From Ignavibacteria bacterium (GTDB lineage Bacteria; Bacteroidota; Ignavibacteria; Tepidaquicellales; OLB5), in the NCBI GenBank assembly GCA_020852705.1, contig JADZAP010000021.1, forward strand, positions 1 to 64,000: DNA of 64,000 nucleotides. The letters run 5' to 3'. The position numbers and the translations under genes are program-made. The notes beneath the pieces are model-generated. The model did not search any database. It was not told where the DNA came from and saw only the letters and a list, made by a program, of their open reading frames with translations. This document shows, in pieces, positions 62,614 through 64,000 of this stretch (positions are counted from its first letter, which is position 1; the number at the start of each line of letters is the position of its first letter).

Positions 62614-63264
62614 ATGTCTAAAGTCCGGCAAACCGCAAGCAGAACTCATAAATTATTGCAATTTGATTATGATTACCGGGATTCATTTGGCGGACCCGTT
62701 TGCGGTGTTGACGAAGCGGGACGCGGACCGCTTGCAGGACCTGTTGTTGCAGCAGCTGTAATTTTTAGCGATGATGTATTTATAGATGGCGTTTTTGATT
62801 CAAAACAGCTTTCTTATAAAAAACGGTGCGAGCTTTATGATGAAATAATCTCGAATGCTTTAAGCTGGTCAATTGGAGTAGTTGATAATATAAAGATTGA
62901 CGAAATTAATATTCTCAATGCCACCAAAGAAGCAATGAATATTGCTATAAACAGCATTCAACAATTGCCCAAAGTTATTATTGCTGACGGTAATTTTTAT
63001 TCAAACAACTCAGCCGAGGTTTTTAATGTTATTAAAGCAGATGCATTGAGTTTTTCTGTTGCAGCAGCATCAATTATAGCAAAAGTAACCCGTGACAGAA
63101 TTATGTGTGAGTTTGAAAACCAATATCCAAATTTTTCATTTTCTCACCACAAAGGATATGGAACGGCAGAACATATTGATGAGATAATGGAATTTGGCTA
63201 TACCCCGATTCACAGACGTTCATTCAGACTGAAAAATTACGAACAGTTAACACTTGAAATATAG
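62614..63264 (+). CDS. rnhB: Ribonuclease HII
   Basis: A 216-residue nuclease. The metal site begins with D33-E34 in CGVDEAGRGPLAGPVVAAAV, followed by DSKQLSYKKRCELYDEI, IIADGNFYS and DALSFSVAAASIIAKVTRDRIM, which carries the further acidic residues. The C-terminus is HHKGYGTAEHIDEIMEFGYTPIHRRSF. It removes ribonucleotides from DNA. It is followed by yraN with a 5-bp gap, a pairing seen in many bacteria. The extra 28 residues before GVDEAG are basic and unusually long. Confidence 0.95.
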   Translation: MSKVRQTASRTHKLLQFDYDYRDSFGGPVCGVDEAGRGPLAGPVVAAAVIFSDDVFIDGVFDSKQLSYKKRCELYDEIISNALSWSIGVVDNIKIDEINILNATKEAMNIAINSIQQLPKVIIADGNFYSNNSAEVFNVIKADALSFSVAAASIIAKVTRDRIMCEFENQYPNFSFSHHKGYGTAEHIDEIMEFGYTPIHRRSFRLKNYEQLTLEI

Positions 63265-63269
63265 GGCTA

Positions 63270-63623
63270 ATGAACTTAGGTAAATATGGCGAAGCAATAG
63301 CTAAAAAACATTTTGAAGATTTAGGATATATATTGGTAGCTGAAAATTACAGGTTTGAACGTGCTGAAACCGACTTAATTTTCAGAAATGATGAAAAAAA
63401 ACTGCTGGTTTTTGTTGAAGTAAAATCACGCACTAATAAAAAATACGGGGAACCCGAAGAATCAATTACCGTGAAAAAACTTACTCAAATGAAAAAATCA
63501 GCTGAGGGCTTTATAATGATGAACCCAGAGTACAATGAATATTTAAAAAGATATGATATAGCTGCCATTATGATTGAAAATGGTATGGAAAAAATAAATC
63601 ATATTGAAAATATAACATTGTGA
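63270..63623 (+). CDS. yraN: UPF0102 family protein YraN
   Basis: A 117-residue protein with a PD-(D/E)XK nuclease fold: NLGKYGEAIAKKHFEDLGYILVAENYRF, then ETDLIFR (Asp of motif II) and FVEVKSR (E-x-K motif III). The usual GEID is ETDL here. It starts 5 bp after rnhB. Function in E. coli-type homologues is not settled. Confidence 0.92.
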   Translation: MNLGKYGEAIAKKHFEDLGYILVAENYRFERAETDLIFRNDEKKLLVFVEVKSRTNKKYGEPEESITVKKLTQMKKSAEGFIMMNPEYNEYLKRYDIAAIMIENGMEKINHIENITL

Positions 63624-63719
63624 AAAAATAAATGCGAAACGTAAATCTTTTAATAAAGAGCTATTGTTAATCAAAACAGAAATAATATTTTTAACAGTTT
63701 TTATTTTGCATGATGCGTA

Positions 63720-64000
63720 ATGTTGAACAAAGTGAATTTAAAAAATATTCTTGTGCTTGATATAGAAACCGTGCCGCAATATGCTTCATACGAACTATTA
63801 CCGGATATATGGAAAGAATTGTGGAAAAAGAAGATGCAGAAGGAGGTAAAAGAAGGTCTCTCTCCTGACGGGCTTTATCAAAGGGCGGGAATATTTGCTG
63901 AGTTTGGTAAAATAATATGTATTTGTGCCGGTTATTTCTTTCAAAATGATAACAGCGAGATGCAGTTTAAAGTAAAAGCGTTCTATGGTGATGATGAAAA
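63720..64000 (+). CDS. 3'-5' exonuclease, PolB-like (partial)
   Basis: Starts with ATG at 63720 and runs off the right edge after about 93 residues. ILVLDIETVPQYASYE has the Exo I D-x-E pair. LLPDIWKELWKKKMQK and YQRAGIFAEFGKIICICAGYF match predicted 3'-5' exonucleases related to the PolB proofreading domain (DNA_pol_B_exo2). It lies 96 bp after yraN. Motifs II and III lie outside the window, so activity cannot be judged. Confidence 0.75.
   Translation, partial: MLNKVNLKNILVLDIETVPQYASYELLPDIWKELWKKKMQKEVKEGLSPDGLYQRAGIFAEFGKIICICAGYFFQNDNSEMQFKVKAFYGDDE

Overview
The window is 64 kb of AT-rich bacterial chromosome. I see no insertion sequences, prophage, CRISPR array, tRNA or rRNA genes. 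Several signs point to the Bacteroidota/Chlorobiota/Ignavibacteriota group, most likely an Ignavibacteria-like organism. Two secreted proteins end in type IX secretion (T9SS) sorting domains of the NYPNPFNP type. A menaquinone gene (menA) and a KdsC-type enzyme are present, which fits a respiring diderm. Three intergenic regions carry promoters of the Bacteroidota form (TTG, about 20 bp, TAnnTTTG). Taxonomy is inferred from these signatures only.

Layout. 1-6 kb: partial DUF4126 gene, secreted protein, KdsC-like phosphatase, a helical SPYFNT-type protein, and a two-gene unit of a repeat-rich S74 tail-fibre-like protein plus a T9SS cargo. 6-11 kb: a TPR histidine kinase diverging from a PAS-GAF-HisKA_2 kinase with its response regulator. 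11-17 kb: a minus-strand housekeeping run (menA, mlaF-like ATPase, cinA, pgpA, pgsA, thiolase). 17-29 kb: lipoproteins, an mntR-mntH unit with a promoter/operator, glutathione peroxidase and pirin, rimO, and a pair coding for a cytosolic trypsin-like protease with a zinc ribbon plus a partner protein. 29-38 kb: Nudix plus a CHAD protein split into two ORFs, an ECF sigma/anti-sigma pair, DUF1361, ettA, and a second SPYFNT paralogue. 38-44 kb: a strongly structured intergenic segment, a LamG/T9SS protein, and five uncharacterised genes (DUF3592, two tandem paralogues, two zinc-ribbon proteins). 44-49 kb: M48 protease, META lipoprotein, endonuclease III, DinB-like, MarR and GNAT genes.

49-58 kb is the replication-origin neighbourhood: rsmG, mnmG, a perfect parS site (51540-51555), mnmE, an AT-rich 550-bp gap, dnaA, recN and cysS. 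Genes diverge from the gap between mnmE and dnaA, the usual arrangement at an origin. 58-64 kb holds small secreted proteins, an SRPBCC-VOC fusion, an RsiV-like lipoprotein, comF, rnhB, yraN and a partial 3'-5' exonuclease gene.

The best candidates for undescribed biology are: the predicted structured RNA downstream of a Bacteroidota-type promoter at 38.1-38.3 kb; the protease/zinc-ribbon pair at 26.6-29.0 kb; and the DUF3592/paralogue/zinc-ribbon cluster at 40.6-44.1 kb. All functional proposals for these are inference.
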